Assembly (NCBI GenBank): GCA_946404405.1
Contig: CAMJDL010000004.1
Coordinates: 61,184-125,183, forward strand
Source: an uncultured Prevotella sp.
GTDB lineage: Bacteria; Bacteroidota; Bacteroidia; Bacteroidales; Bacteroidaceae
Length of the DNA stretch: 64,000 bases
Direction of reading: 5' to 3'
Made by a program: the position numbers and the translations under genes. Below the pieces are notes generated by a model. The model ran no database searches, was not told the origin of the DNA, and was given only the letters and a program-made list of their open reading frames with translations. Numbering within the stretch: position 1 is the stretch's first letter; each line of letters starts with the position of its first letter. Below are positions 41,820-51,758 of the stretch, one piece after another.

Positions 41820-43280
41820 CTAGCTGTCTTTCCAGAAGGTACGAGTAAATAGCACCAGCACAGACATAATTTCCAAACGTCCTACTAGCATCAGGAATGT
41901 ACACGTCCACTTGATGTAGACGGGTAGCTCTCCCCATGTCAGTGCCGGACCTATTTCCATTGACAAATCAGGACCTACATTGCTGACACAACTCAGTGCG
42001 ATGATGATAGATTTGGTGATATCAATATCAGCTACCAACATAACTGTGGTGGCAAGTAGGATAATGACAATATTAATAGCAAAAAAGGCTAAAAGAGCCG
42101 TCAGCTTCTGCTGGGGAACTGGTTGTTGGTCAATCTTAACGGGCAATACGGCGTTGGGATGCAGAATCTTGCGAAACTCGTTGCGCAGCACCTTGAACAC
42201 CATAACGGCACGAACACATTTGAATCCACCAGTCGTGGAACCAGAACAGGCGCCAATAAACATCAGACTGCCCAGTATTACCCATGTGATATGAGGCCAT
42301 CGTGATGCATCGTCGTTGAAGAGTCCTGTAGTGGTACAGAAAGATACCACTTGGAAGAGAGCACTACGGAACGCGTGTTCCATGCCGTATCCGTTGCGTG
42401 TCATCAGCAGATAGCCTATCCACAGGGTGGCGCCAATTACCAGACCAATATATAGCTTGAACTCGCTGCTCTTGAATAGCAAACGCAAACGACCCTTAAA
42501 CAGCACGAAGTATAGCAGGGTGAAGTTGATGCCTGCCAGGAATTGGAACACGATACTCACATAGTCGATGGTAGGCGAATCAAAATAGGCGGTGGTATCA
42601 TTATGGGTACAGAAACCGCCTGTTGCTGTAGTCGACATGGAGTAGTTAATGCTGTCGAACCAGTCCATACCAGCAGCATAGTAGCTTAGCAGACAGGCAA
42701 TGGTAAGTGCCAGATAGACGCTCCAAATCCATTTGGCTGTCGTCGACAAACGGGGATGCATCTTTTCGCGCATGGGACCTGTAGCTTCGGCAGCGAACAC
42801 CTTCACGCTACCACCGCCTACCATTGATGGTAGGATGGCAATGGTGAAGAATACGATTCCCAATGCACCAATCCATTGGGTTTGCGAACGCCAGAACAGA
42901 ATGCCATGAGGTAGTCGTTCAACATCTGCTATCAGTGTGGCTCCCGTTGTTGAGAAACCTGACATGGTTTCAAAATAAGCATCAGTAATATTGGTGATAT
43001 AGCCCCCTATCAGGTAAGGCATCATACCAAGTAGCGAGAAAACAGACCATGTTAGTGTGACTAGCAAATAGGAGTCGCGACGACTCAGATTGTTGTCGGC
43101 ATTGCGCCCCATATATTTCAATACTAATCCACAGCAGCAAGTAAAGATGGTGGATATCAGAAACGACATGACGTCGTCCTCCTGATAGCCCAAGGCTATA
43201 CCTGCGCAAATGGCTTGCAGCGTTCCCAAAAGGAAAAGCAGCGAACCTAAGATTTTATATATCAGCGCAGTATTCAGCAT
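41820..43280 (-). CDS. trkH: Trk-type potassium uptake protein TrkH
   Basis: A 486-residue inner-membrane channel-like subunit with four pore-loop repeats, visible as TMSGFSTTGATLI, STTATGGFCTH, STTTGLFND (third, after FCTT) and LSCVSNVGPDLS, each preceding a glycine that lines the K+ filter. It needs the cytoplasmic regulator TrkA, encoded immediately upstream with a 33-base spacer composed of TTACCTC-like repeats. Normal length. Confidence 0.94.
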   Translation of the reverse strand: MLNTALIYKILGSLLFLLGTLQAICAGIALGYQEDDVMSFLISTIFTCCCGLVLKYMGRNADNNLSRRDSYLLVTLTWSVFSLLGMMPYLIGGYITNITDAYFETMSGFSTTGATLIADVERLPHGILFWRSQTQWIGALGIVFFTIAILPSMVGGGSVKVFAAEATGPMREKMHPRLSTTAKWIWSVYLALTIACLLSYYAAGMDWFDSINYSMSTTATGGFCTHNDTTAYFDSPTIDYVSIVFQFLAGINFTLLYFVLFKGRLRLLFKSSEFKLYIGLVIGATLWIGYLLMTRNGYGMEHAFRSALFQVVSFCTTTGLFNDDASRWPHITWVILGSLMFIGACSGSTTGGFKCVRAVMVFKVLRNEFRKILHPNAVLPVKIDQQPVPQQKLTALLAFFAINIVIILLATTVMLVADIDITKSIIIALSCVSNVGPDLSMEIGPALTWGELPVYIKWTCTFLMLVGRLEIMSVLVLFTRTFWKDS

Positions 43281-43313
43281 ACCTTCTCACCTCTAACTTC
43301 TTACCTCTTACCT

Positions 43314-44657
43314 CTACTTGAAGAACTTTTCCAGCTTCTTCAAGTTCTGTTCGTGGCAGAATACCATGACAGAATCGCCAGGCAGAATCTGTGTGTTACC
43401 ATTGACCAGAATACCTTGCCCATCACGTACTAATCCGCCAATAGTCACACCAAAAGGCAAACCTAAGTCCTTGACCAGTCGCTTGGTGACTTTCGAACCA
43501 TCGGAAGCGATGAACTCAGCCACGTCGGAGTCAACCATCATCAGGCTTCTGACATTGCTCACGTCACCATCAAGCATCATCTGGTAGATATGGCTCGCTG
43601 CTACATTCTTCTTATTAATAATGGTTCCGATGTCCAGACTCTCTGCCATCTCTACGTAGTCCAGATTCTCAACCATGGCCACCGTCTTGCGTACGCCTAA
43701 ACGTTTCGCTGTCAGACAGGCAAGGATGTTGGTTTCTGCATTATCAGTCAGTGCGACGAAGGCCTGTGTGGTCTGGATACCTTCTTCCTGTAGCAGTCCT
43801 AAGTCACGTCCGTCACCATGAATCACCATCGTGTCAACATCGTTTAGAAGTTCGTTAAGACGTTCACAACGGGCTTCGTCGTTCTCGATGATTTTCAGAT
43901 TCATGTAGTCGGGGGCTGTCAGTGCCACACGCACAGCCGTCTTGCCACCGCCCATTATGATGACGTTCTTGACATCGGCATAGTGCTCCTTACCACAAAT
44001 CTGTCGCACGTAGTTGATATACTCGCGGGTGGTCATCAAATAGGCTAGGTCGTTGACCTTCAACTCGTCGTTACCGCCAGGAATCAACGTCTCACCCTGT
44101 CGTTTGATGGCCACCACATGATAGGGATCGTCTGGTCCGCACAGATTCTTCAGCGGTTGGTTCAGTATCTGACAAGTCTCACGCAACTTGATGCCTAACA
44201 TCACTAGAGCACCGCCATGTACATCCCAACGCTGACGTACCCACGACATCTTCAGACCATTCACAATATCATAAGCAGCCAACACTTCTGGGTAGATGAG
44301 GGAGTTAATGCCCATCTCGGCAAAGAAAGGTTTTAGATTGGGAGCCAGATATTCGTAGTTGTCGATACGTGCTACCGTCTTCTTGGCACCAAGCCCGTGA
44401 GCAATGGTACAGGCATTCATATTGCGGCTCTCATCAGGTGTGACACCCACAAAAAGGTCAGCCTTTTCGACACCCGCTTCTTTCAGTACACGAATACTGG
44501 TAGGGGAACCTTGCAGGGTCATGATATCAAATTTACCGTCCAGTCCGCCTAAACGTTCTGCACTCTCGTCAATCAGCACGCAGTCCATGTGGTCTTTTGA
44601 CAACAGACGTGCCAGATATGTTCCTACGGCTCCTGCTCCGCCAATGATAATCTTCAT
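43314..44657 (-). CDS. trkA: Trk potassium transporter NAD-binding regulator TrkA
   Basis: A 447-residue peripheral protein with two RCK units. RCK_N 1 starts MKIIIGGAGAVGTYLARLL (glycine motif 6-12) and RCK_N 2 starts VIIMGGGKTAVRVAL near residue 228; each is followed by an RCK_C ligand domain. It gates TrkH in response to nucleotides. The order dxs, trkA, trkH on one minus-strand transcript is supported by short gaps of 18 and 33 bp. Confidence 0.94.
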   Translation of the reverse strand: MKIIIGGAGAVGTYLARLLSKDHMDCVLIDESAERLGGLDGKFDIMTLQGSPTSIRVLKEAGVEKADLFVGVTPDESRNMNACTIAHGLGAKKTVARIDNYEYLAPNLKPFFAEMGINSLIYPEVLAAYDIVNGLKMSWVRQRWDVHGGALVMLGIKLRETCQILNQPLKNLCGPDDPYHVVAIKRQGETLIPGGNDELKVNDLAYLMTTREYINYVRQICGKEHYADVKNVIIMGGGKTAVRVALTAPDYMNLKIIENDEARCERLNELLNDVDTMVIHGDGRDLGLLQEEGIQTTQAFVALTDNAETNILACLTAKRLGVRKTVAMVENLDYVEMAESLDIGTIINKKNVAASHIYQMMLDGDVSNVRSLMMVDSDVAEFIASDGSKVTKRLVKDLGLPFGVTIGGLVRDGQGILVNGNTQILPGDSVMVFCHEQNLKKLEKFFK

Positions 44658-44675
44658 ACGCTATGCTTTTTGCTT

Positions 44676-46565
44676 TTAGCAGTTAGCTTTTGGCTCTTGG
44701 CTGATAGCCTTTATGATACCCTCTTCGTCAATACCAACAATATGCTGTAATTCCTTCACTGTTCCGTGCTCAACAAAATTGTCGGGTAGCCCCAGTCTCT
44801 GCACCTTTGGCGAGTAGCCGTGGTCGTTCATCCATTCCAGGACAGCCGATCCAAGTCCACCCTTGCGTGTGCCATTCTCAACGGTAATAATACGTTTGAA
44901 CTTGCGGCCAACCTCATCAAGGATATTTTCGTCCAGTGGCTTTAGGAATCGCATATCATAATGGGCAACACTCATGCTATCACCGATTTCGGCAATCGCC
45001 CTGGTCACGTTATTACCTATCGGACCAATGCTCAGCACGGCCACATCCGTACCATCCTTCATTTTACGACCTGTACCTACCTTCACCTCTTCGAACGGAC
45101 AGCGCCAATCCTGCAATTCACCGCCACCTCGAGGATAGCGAATGACAAACGGTCCTTTATTGGGAAGTTGTGCCGTATACATCAGACGACGCAACTCATG
45201 TTCGTCCATAGGTGAGCATATCGTCAGGTTTGGAACAGGTCTCAGTGCAGCCATATCGAAGGCACCGTGGTGCGTAGGACCGTCTTCGCCTACCAGTCCG
45301 GCACGGTCAAAGCAGAATACAACATTCAGATTCAACAATGCCACGTCGTGTATGATATGGTCGAAGGCACGCTGTGCAAACGCACTGTAGATATTGCAGA
45401 ATGGCAGCAAGCCGTCCTTGGCCATACCACCGCTGAAGGTTACTGCATGTCCTTCGGCTATACCCACGTCGAATGTCCTTTCGGGCATCTCTTTCATCAT
45501 GATGTTCATCGAACATCCACTGGGCATTGCAGGTGTTACACCAACTATCTTGGGGTTCTGTTTGGCCAGTTCAAGCAGTGTGTGTCCAAACACGTCCTGA
45601 TATTTCTGTGGCTTTGTGGGGTCTTCGTCAACAATTCGCTCACCGGTATCAGGATTGAATTTTCCTGGTGCGTGCCATGTTGTCACGTCCTTCTCAGCTG
45701 GTGCATAGCCGTGTCCCTTTTGAGTGTGCAGATGTAACAGTTTCGGCCCTTTCATGTCCTTGATGGCAGTCAGTATGCGTACCAACTCCTTGACATTATG
45801 TCCGTCGAAAGGTCCGAAATAGCGTATGTTCATGCCGTCGAAGATGTTCTGCTGGTGTGCAATGGCACTCTTAATGGCATTTGACAGACGCTGTATGCCT
45901 TTCTTACGGTCATCATTCATGAGACCCTTGCTGTGCAGCCATCGCGTCGTTTTGAACTTGATGGCATTATAGGTTCTGTGCGTGTTCAGTCCTAACAGAT
46001 ATTTCTGCATGCCACCTACACTGCGATCTATCGACATGTCGTTGTCGTTCAGGATTATCAGCAGATTGTTAGGGCTCGACGATACGTTGTTCAGTCCCTC
46101 AAAGGCCAGGCCACCGCTCAGTGCACCATCGCCAATAACGGCTACTACGTGTCGGTCATGCTTGTCTTCCAACTCAGCAGCTACAGCCATACCAAGTGCA
46201 GCCGATACCGAGTTGCTAGCGTGTCCGCAGGCAAAGGTGTCGTATTCGCTTTCTAGTGGTGAGGGGAAGGGGCGGATGCCACCCAGTTTTCTGTTGGTGC
46301 AGAACTGCTCGCGACGTCCCGTCAGAATCTTATGACCATAGGCTTGGTGACCAACGTCCCATACGATTCTGTCTTCTGGCGTGTTGTAGACGTAGTGGAG
46401 AGCTACAGTAATCTCTGCCACGCCTAAACTAGACGCCAAATGTCCAGGGTTGACACTCAACTCCTGAACAATGTCTTCGCGCAGTTCCTGACACACTTGT
46501 GGCAACTCGTCCACTGACAAGCGTCGCAGGTCTTCAGGGTATTTTATATTCTCTAATAAATTCAC
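44676..46565 (-). CDS. dxs: 1-deoxy-D-xylulose-5-phosphate synthase, GTG start
   Basis: Condenses pyruvate and glyceraldehyde 3-phosphate with thiamine diphosphate, the first step of the MEP isoprenoid pathway. 629 residues from the chosen start. Motifs include GHLASSLG, the thiamine-binding [31 protein letters not shown] and the C-terminal transketolase domain. The reading frame stays open upstream, but the promoter TACCTTTG (46592-46585) falls inside that extension; the GTG at 46565 gives the product beginning [14 protein letters not shown], which is the normal N-terminus. This leaves a leader of only about 13-15 bases. Confidence 0.93.
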   Translation of the reverse strand: MNLLENIKYPEDLRRLSVDELPQVCQELREDIVQELSVNPGHLASSLGVAEITVALHYVYNTPEDRIVWDVGHQAYGHKILTGRREQFCTNRKLGGIRPFPSPLESEYDTFACGHASNSVSAALGMAVAAELEDKHDRHVVAVIGDGALSGGLAFEGLNNVSSSPNNLLIILNDNDMSIDRSVGGMQKYLLGLNTHRTYNAIKFKTTRWLHSKGLMNDDRKKGIQRLSNAIKSAIAHQQNIFDGMNIRYFGPFDGHNVKELVRILTAIKDMKGPKLLHLHTQKGHGYAPAEKDVTTWHAPGKFNPDTGERIVDEDPTKPQKYQDVFGHTLLELAKQNPKIVGVTPAMPSGCSMNIMMKEMPERTFDVGIAEGHAVTFSGGMAKDGLLPFCNIYSAFAQRAFDHIIHDVALLNLNVVFCFDRAGLVGEDGPTHHGAFDMAALRPVPNLTICSPMDEHELRRLMYTAQLPNKGPFVIRYPRGGGELQDWRCPFEEVKVGTGRKMKDGTDVAVLSIGPIGNNVTRAIAEIGDSMSVAHYDMRFLKPLDENILDEVGRKFKRIITVENGTRKGGLGSAVLEWMNDHGYSPKVQRLGLPDNFVEHGTVKELQHIVGIDEEGIIKAISQEPKANC

Positions 46566-46584
46566 ATTAATGCTCTTTGGAGTG

Positions 46585-46616
46585 CAAAGGTACGAATTAG
46601 TAAGCAAACTTCCAAA
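46585..46616 (-). promoter_or_regulatory. promoter of dxs-trkA-trkH
   Basis: Minus strand: TTTG at 46616-46613, 20 bases, TACCTTTG at 46592-46585. It decides the dxs start codon. Confidence 0.75.
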
Positions 46617-46662
46617 TAAATATTAACCTTTTTCTTAAGAGAAAATAATTTCTATAAAATAC

Positions 46663-46693
46663 TTGCATATTACATATTTTCTTCATACTTTTG
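46663..46693 (+). promoter_or_regulatory. promoter of the lipoate ligase-glycine cleavage operon
   Basis: TTGC at 46663-46666, 19 bases, TACTTTTG at 46686-46693; the ATG follows 25 bases later. Confidence 0.65.
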
Positions 46694-46718
46694 CAAAAAG
46701 TTATCCACTACAGTCCAA

Positions 46719-47438
46719 ATGAAATATATAGCACTGCCAGAGAAAATACAAAGGGGACGGCCTATGAAGCTGTCTTTTTATCTGGCTATGGAGGAATATG
46801 TGGCCCGCTATATGTCTGAGGATGAGTGCTTTTTCATGTGGCAGGTGGAGCCCAGCGTAATCTTTGGGCGCAATCAAGTTGTGGAAAACGAGGTGAATGT
46901 GGACTATTGTCGACAACATGGCATCCAGATGTACCGTCGGAAGAGTGGCGGTGGGTGTGTGTATGCTGACCATGACAATGTGATGCTGTCGTATGTCTCT
47001 AAAGGTGACAGCGTGGGACTGGCCTTCAACCGTTTCATACAAATGGTGTTGCTGGTACTGCGTCGGATGGGTGTTGAGGCTGTTGGAACCCAGCATAACG
47101 ATGTGCTCATTGGCGACAGGAAAGTCTGTGGTACGGCTTGTCTGCACCTCGACGGATGTAACATCGTTCATTCGACGCTGCTCTACGACACGAATATGGA
47201 GCACATGCTCAACGCCATCACGCCAGGTCCTGAGAAGTTAGCAAAGAAAGGCATCCAAAGCGTGCGCCAGCGCATCACCCTTCTGAAAGACCATGTGTCG
47301 CTCTCCATAGAAGACGTGAAGTCGCTCATCCGACAGACGCTCTGCGATGGTGAGCTGGTGCTGACAACTGCTCAGGTGGATGAGATAGAGCAGATGGCAC
47401 AGGAATATCTGACGAACGATTTTATCAATAAACTATAA
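46719..47438 (+). CDS. lipoate--protein ligase family protein
   Basis: 239 residues with the BPL/LplA fold: FMWQVEPSVIFGRNQ (39-53), RRKSGGGCVYADHDN (73-87, the lipoyl-AMP loop) and GDRKVCGTAC. The C-terminal accessory domain of long LplA enzymes is short (about 190-239). It would attach lipoate to lysine on an acceptor domain. The gene ends 11 bp before gcvT, so GcvH, encoded in the same operon, is the obvious acceptor. Whether it uses free lipoate or transfers octanoate/lipoate between proteins cannot be told. Confidence 0.88.
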   Translation: MKYIALPEKIQRGRPMKLSFYLAMEEYVARYMSEDECFFMWQVEPSVIFGRNQVVENEVNVDYCRQHGIQMYRRKSGGGCVYADHDNVMLSYVSKGDSVGLAFNRFIQMVLLVLRRMGVEAVGTQHNDVLIGDRKVCGTACLHLDGCNIVHSTLLYDTNMEHMLNAITPGPEKLAKKGIQSVRQRITLLKDHVSLSIEDVKSLIRQTLCDGELVLTTAQVDEIEQMAQEYLTNDFINKL

Positions 47439-47449
47439 ATACAGTACAA

Positions 47450-48532
47450 ATGGAAAACAAAAAGACCTGTCTCTATGACAAACACGTGGCTTTGGGGGCA
47501 TTGATGTCGCCCTTCGGTGGTTTCGACATGCCCATTCAGTATTCTGGTATCGTGGACGAGCATCAGGCTGTACGCACAGCCTGCGGCGTTTTCGACGTCA
47601 GTCACATGGGTGAGGTGCAGATTACTGGCAATGATGCTGAGCGCTACGTGAATCATATCTTTACGAATGACGTCAAAGGCATGCCCAACGGCAAAATTCT
47701 CTATGGCATGATGTGTTATGAGAATGGTGGCGTAGTGGACGACCTGCTGGTGTATAAGAAGGGAGAGAACGATTTCTTCCTGGTCATCAATGCTGCTAAT
47801 ATTGATAAGGACTGGGCTTGGATACAAGAGCAGGCCAAAGGCTTCGACGTCACGCTAGAACATCAGAGCGACCAGTATGGTGAATTGGCTGTGCAGGGCC
47901 CTGACTCTGAGCAGGTGATGAAGGATGTGCTGGGCATCGACGGTTCTGACCTGACGTTCTACACCTTCAAGGAAATAGGTAATGTGATAGTCTCACGTAC
48001 CGGCTATACTGGCGAGGATGGTTTTGAAATCTATGCTACACCTATTTATATTAATGAGTGCTGGGATAAACTGATTGCTTCAGGACGTTGTAAACCCTGT
48101 GGCTTGGGATGTCGCGACACACTACGCTTCGAGGTGGGACTGCCTCTTTATGGTGATGAGCTATCTGCTGACATCACGCCCATCATGGCAGGCTTGGGCA
48201 TCTTTGTGAAGTTGGACAAAGAGGAGTTCATTGGCAAGACTGCACTTGCCAAGCAGAAGGCAGACGGTCCTGCAAAGAAGATTGTGGGCATTGAACTGGC
48301 CGACAAGGCCATCCCCCGTCACGGTTATACGGTATTGAATATGGCAGGAGAACCTATTGGCGAAGTAACAACAGGTTATCATACTATTTCGACGGACAAG
48401 AGCGTTTGCATGGCACTTATCGATACCCCTTACGCCAAGTTGGATACTGAGGTGCAGATTCAGATTCGTAAAAAGGTATTCCCTGGCAAGGTCGTTAAGA
48501 AACAATTCTATAACAAAAGCTATAAAAAGTAA
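47450..48532 (+). CDS. gcvT: aminomethyltransferase (glycine cleavage T protein)
   Basis: 360-residue folate-dependent enzyme that releases ammonia from the aminomethyl-lipoyl arm of GcvH and makes methylene-tetrahydrofolate. It shows the start HVALGALMSPFGGFDMPIQY, VFDVSHMGE (about 46-54), FTNDV, GYTGEDGFEIY and the C-terminal barrel GEVTTGYHT. Length normal. Second gene of the lipoate ligase-gcv operon. Confidence 0.96.
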   Translation: MENKKTCLYDKHVALGALMSPFGGFDMPIQYSGIVDEHQAVRTACGVFDVSHMGEVQITGNDAERYVNHIFTNDVKGMPNGKILYGMMCYENGGVVDDLLVYKKGENDFFLVINAANIDKDWAWIQEQAKGFDVTLEHQSDQYGELAVQGPDSEQVMKDVLGIDGSDLTFYTFKEIGNVIVSRTGYTGEDGFEIYATPIYINECWDKLIASGRCKPCGLGCRDTLRFEVGLPLYGDELSADITPIMAGLGIFVKLDKEEFIGKTALAKQKADGPAKKIVGIELADKAIPRHGYTVLNMAGEPIGEVTTGYHTISTDKSVCMALIDTPYAKLDTEVQIQIRKKVFPGKVVKKQFYNKSYKK

Positions 48533-48571
48533 TCATCAATTTCAAAATTCAAATTTTAAAATTCAAAAGAT

Positions 48572-48952
48572 ATGGCAAAAGTATTAGAGGGACTCTACTA
48601 CAGTGAGTCGCACGAGTATGTACGTGTTGAAGGTGACTTCGGTTACATTGGTATTACAGATTATGCTCAGAATGCTCTGGGCAATGTGGTGTATGTCGAT
48701 ATGCCTGATGTCGATGATGAAGTAACAGCAGGCGAAGAGTTTGGCGCTGTAGAGAGTGTCAAGGCTGCCAGCGACCTGATGTCGCCTGTTACAGGCGTTG
48801 TCGTCGAGGTGAACGAGGCTTTGGAAGACCAGCCCGAGCTCGTCAATCAGGATGCTTATGAGAACTGGATTATCAAGGTTGAAATCAGCGATAAGTCGGA
48901 ACTCGACAACTTGATGGACGCCAAAGCTTACGCAGCATTCTGCGAAAAATAA
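48572..48952 (+). CDS. gcvH: glycine cleavage H protein
   Basis: 126-residue lipoyl carrier. The lipoylated lysine is Lys64 in FGAVESVKAASDL; the N-terminus (YYSESHEYVRVEGDFGYIGIT) and the NAYENWIIKVEI-type C-terminus (here DAYENWIIKVEI) are standard. The 39-bp spacer before it is an AAATTCA-type repeat. Confidence 0.97.
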   Translation: MAKVLEGLYYSESHEYVRVEGDFGYIGITDYAQNALGNVVYVDMPDVDDEVTAGEEFGAVESVKAASDLMSPVTGVVVEVNEALEDQPELVNQDAYENWIIKVEISDKSELDNLMDAKAYAAFCEK

Positions 48953-48972
48953 CGTTCAATGTTCAATGTTCA

Positions 48973-50289
48973 ATGAATTATAAATATTTTCCTCATACTC
49001 AGGACGATCTGAAAGCCATGCTCGATCGTGTGGGCGTCGATTCTGTCGACGCCTTATACGCCCAGATTCCTGAGAGTATTCGCTTCAAGGGTGACTACAA
49101 GTTGCCCTATGGAGCAAGCGAGATGGAGGTGCGCCAGTTTTTTGAAAAACTCGGCTCCCTGAATAAACAGCTGACGTGTTTTGCGGGCTTTGGTGTTTAC
49201 GACCACTATACGCCGTCTGTCATTCCGCAACTGTTGCAGCGTTCCGAATTCCTGACGTCTTACACCCCGTATCAGGCTGAGATTTCACAGGGCACGCTCC
49301 ATTATATCTTCGAGTTCCAGTCGATGATGGCTGAGCTCACAGGGATGGATGTCTCTAACGCCTCCATGTACGATGGCACTACCGCTGCAGCTGAGGCTAT
49401 GATGATGGCTGTGGCTGCCAGTAAAAAAGCACGTCGTGTGCTCATTGCCGGTACGATGAATACGCTGACGGTAAAGGTGATGACACGTTATGCGCATCAT
49501 CAGGGTATCGAACTCTTTGCGTTGCATATCAAAGATGGTGCGACCGATTTGGATGAACTCAAGGCAGAGCTGGCTAAGGGTGATGTGGCTGGTGTAATGG
49601 TGCAACAGCCCAATGCTTTTGGTATTGTGGAGGACTTCACTGGCTTCGCTGATGCCTGTCACGAACAGAAGGCGCTCTTCATGATGAATTGTGTCGCTGC
49701 CGACCTTGCCGTGTTGAAGACGCCAGGCGAGTGGGGTGCTGATGTCGCTGTGGGCGATGGCCAGAGTTTAGGTATTCCCATGCAGTATGGTGGACCATAC
49801 GTGGGCTATATGTGCTGTACGGAGAAACTGATTCGTAAGATGCCTGGTCGTATCGTGGGTATGACCAAGGATAATCGCGACCAGCGGGCCTTCGTGCTCA
49901 CCCTTCAGGCTCGCGAACAGCATATCCGTCGTCAGAAGGCTACTTCTAATATATGTAGCAATCAGTCGCTGATGGCACTCTGGGCTACGGTTTATTTGTC
50001 GCTGATGGGTAAGCAGGGCATGAAGGAAGCTGCACAGCTCTCTTATGCTGGTGCCCATTATCTTTGGGACGAACTCAAGAAGACTGGACGTTTCCATCTG
50101 GTATTCGACCAGCCTTTCTTCAACGAGTTCTTTGTGAAGTACGATGGTGATATCGATACGCTCTACCAGCGCTTTATTGATGCTGGATTCTTAGGTGGCG
50201 TGAGGATGGAAGACGGCCTTATTATTGCCGTTACCGAGAAACGTACAAAAGAAGAAATTGATAACTTCGTAAAGATTGCTGCCTTATGA
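48973..50289 (+). CDS. gcvPA: glycine dehydrogenase (decarboxylating) subunit 1
   Basis: 438-residue N-terminal-type subunit of the split P protein. It begins with FPHTQDDLKAML, has CFAGFGVYDHY, SNASMYDGTTAAAEAMMMA and the C-terminal RMEDGLIIAVTEKRT. It partners gcvPB, whose start overlaps its stop by 4 bases. The ATG at 48973 is the last of three GTTCAATG repeats, so start choice depends on the repeat; no alternative gives a better N-terminus. Confidence 0.95.
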   Translation: MNYKYFPHTQDDLKAMLDRVGVDSVDALYAQIPESIRFKGDYKLPYGASEMEVRQFFEKLGSLNKQLTCFAGFGVYDHYTPSVIPQLLQRSEFLTSYTPYQAEISQGTLHYIFEFQSMMAELTGMDVSNASMYDGTTAAAEAMMMAVAASKKARRVLIAGTMNTLTVKVMTRYAHHQGIELFALHIKDGATDLDELKAELAKGDVAGVMVQQPNAFGIVEDFTGFADACHEQKALFMMNCVAADLAVLKTPGEWGADVAVGDGQSLGIPMQYGGPYVGYMCCTEKLIRKMPGRIVGMTKDNRDQRAFVLTLQAREQHIRRQKATSNICSNQSLMALWATVYLSLMGKQGMKEAAQLSYAGAHYLWDELKKTGRFHLVFDQPFFNEFFVKYDGDIDTLYQRFIDAGFLGGVRMEDGLIIAVTEKRTKEEIDNFVKIAAL

Positions 50290-51722
50290 TTGCAACGCCA
50301 CACTCTGACAATAGGTCAGAGAATAACCGACTCTATGGAAATTTGATTTTCGAACTATCGAAAGAGGGCCGCAAAGGCTACAGCCTGCCAAGGAACCATT
50401 TTGGCGATTACGAGATACCTGCTTCGATGCAGCGTGCTGAGGAAGCTCAGTTGCCTGAGTGCGATGAACTGACGGTAGTGCGCCATTATACCAACCTCTC
50501 GAACAATAACTTCGGTGTCGATACGGGCTTCTATCCTCTGGGCTCCTGTACGATGAAGTACAACCCCAAGATTAACGAGGAAATGGCTGCCTTGCCACAG
50601 TTCCAGAACCTGCATCCCCTGCAGCCTGGTGACACCGCAAAAGGTGCTTTGGCAATGGTGACGCTTCTGGAGCAATCACTTTGTGAACTAACGGGTCTGG
50701 CTCACTTTACCTTTAAGCCCTATGCTGGTGCACATGGTGAACTGACGGGTCTGATGACCATAGACAACTATCACCAGTCACGTGGCGATATGGCTCGTAA
50801 AAAAGTCATTGTACCCGATTCTGCCCACGGCACGAACCCTGCTTCTGCCGCTGTATGTGGCCTGGAGATTATCGAGGTGAAATCATTGGCTGATGGAACG
50901 GTGGACTTCGACGATCTGCAGCGCCTTTGTTCTTTGTGCGGCGATTCTATCGCCGCCATGATGATGACCAATCCCAACACTCTCGGACTCTTTGAGACGC
51001 GTATTCCAGAGATTGCGAAGCTGATTCACGACGCTGGTGGTCTGATGTATTACGATGGTGCTAACCTGAATCCTATGTTGGGCGCCTGTCGTCCTGGTGA
51101 TATGGGCTTCGACGTCATGCACATCAACCTGCACAAGACGTTCTCCACGCCTCATGGCGGTGGTGGTCCTGGCAGCGGTCCTGTGGGTGTCCGTGAGGGC
51201 TTGCAGGATTTCTTCCCCTTCGTATCGCCTTACAATGGCAACTTTGGTGTGATGATGCGCGCTGCCGCCTACATTCTCTCACTCGGTCGTGAGAACGTAA
51301 GACTGGTAGGACCATTGGCCACGCTGAATGCCAACTATATCAAGGAATCGCTGAAGGATGTCTACGAACTGCCAATCGATTCCATGTGCTGTCATGAGTT
51401 CGTGTTCGATGGACTAAAGGATAAGTCCACTGGTGTTACCACGATGGATGTCGCCAAGCGTCTGCTCGACTACGGCTATCATGCCCCCACGATTTATTTC
51501 CCCTTGCTCTTCCATGAGAGTCTCATGATTGAGCCCACAGAGAATGAGTCGAAGGAAACGCTCGATGGCTTCATTGCCGTGATGCGCCAGATTGCCGAGG
51601 AGGCCAAGAATAATCCCGATTTGGTAAAGACGGCTCCCCATACGACGCCCATCGGACGTGTAGACGACGTGCTGGCTGCGAAACATCCAGTGACAACGTA
51701 TCGTCAGCTGTTAGCAGAGTAA
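50286..51722 (+). CDS. gcvPB: glycine dehydrogenase (decarboxylating) subunit 2
   Basis: 478-residue PLP-dependent subunit. The PLP lysine is Lys284 in HINLHKTFSTPHGGGGPG. Other conserved parts are GFYPLGSCTMKYNPK (81-95) and PDSAHGTNPASA. With GcvPA it decarboxylates glycine and loads the aminomethyl group onto lipoyl-GcvH. The short N-terminal tail (MIATPHSDNRSENNR) is poorly conserved. Confidence 0.96.
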   Translation: MIATPHSDNRSENNRLYGNLIFELSKEGRKGYSLPRNHFGDYEIPASMQRAEEAQLPECDELTVVRHYTNLSNNNFGVDTGFYPLGSCTMKYNPKINEEMAALPQFQNLHPLQPGDTAKGALAMVTLLEQSLCELTGLAHFTFKPYAGAHGELTGLMTIDNYHQSRGDMARKKVIVPDSAHGTNPASAAVCGLEIIEVKSLADGTVDFDDLQRLCSLCGDSIAAMMMTNPNTLGLFETRIPEIAKLIHDAGGLMYYDGANLNPMLGACRPGDMGFDVMHINLHKTFSTPHGGGGPGSGPVGVREGLQDFFPFVSPYNGNFGVMMRAAAYILSLGRENVRLVGPLATLNANYIKESLKDVYELPIDSMCCHEFVFDGLKDKSTGVTTMDVAKRLLDYGYHAPTIYFPLLFHESLMIEPTENESKETLDGFIAVMRQIAEEAKNNPDLVKTAPHTTPIGRVDDVLAAKHPVTTYRQLLAE

Positions 51723-51758
51723 TCATAATTTCTAATTACTAATTACTAATTTCTAATT

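Noticed and set aside
46566..46607. Upstream ATG start for dxs
   Set aside because: It would place the -7 promoter element inside the coding region and add a non-homologous N-terminus.
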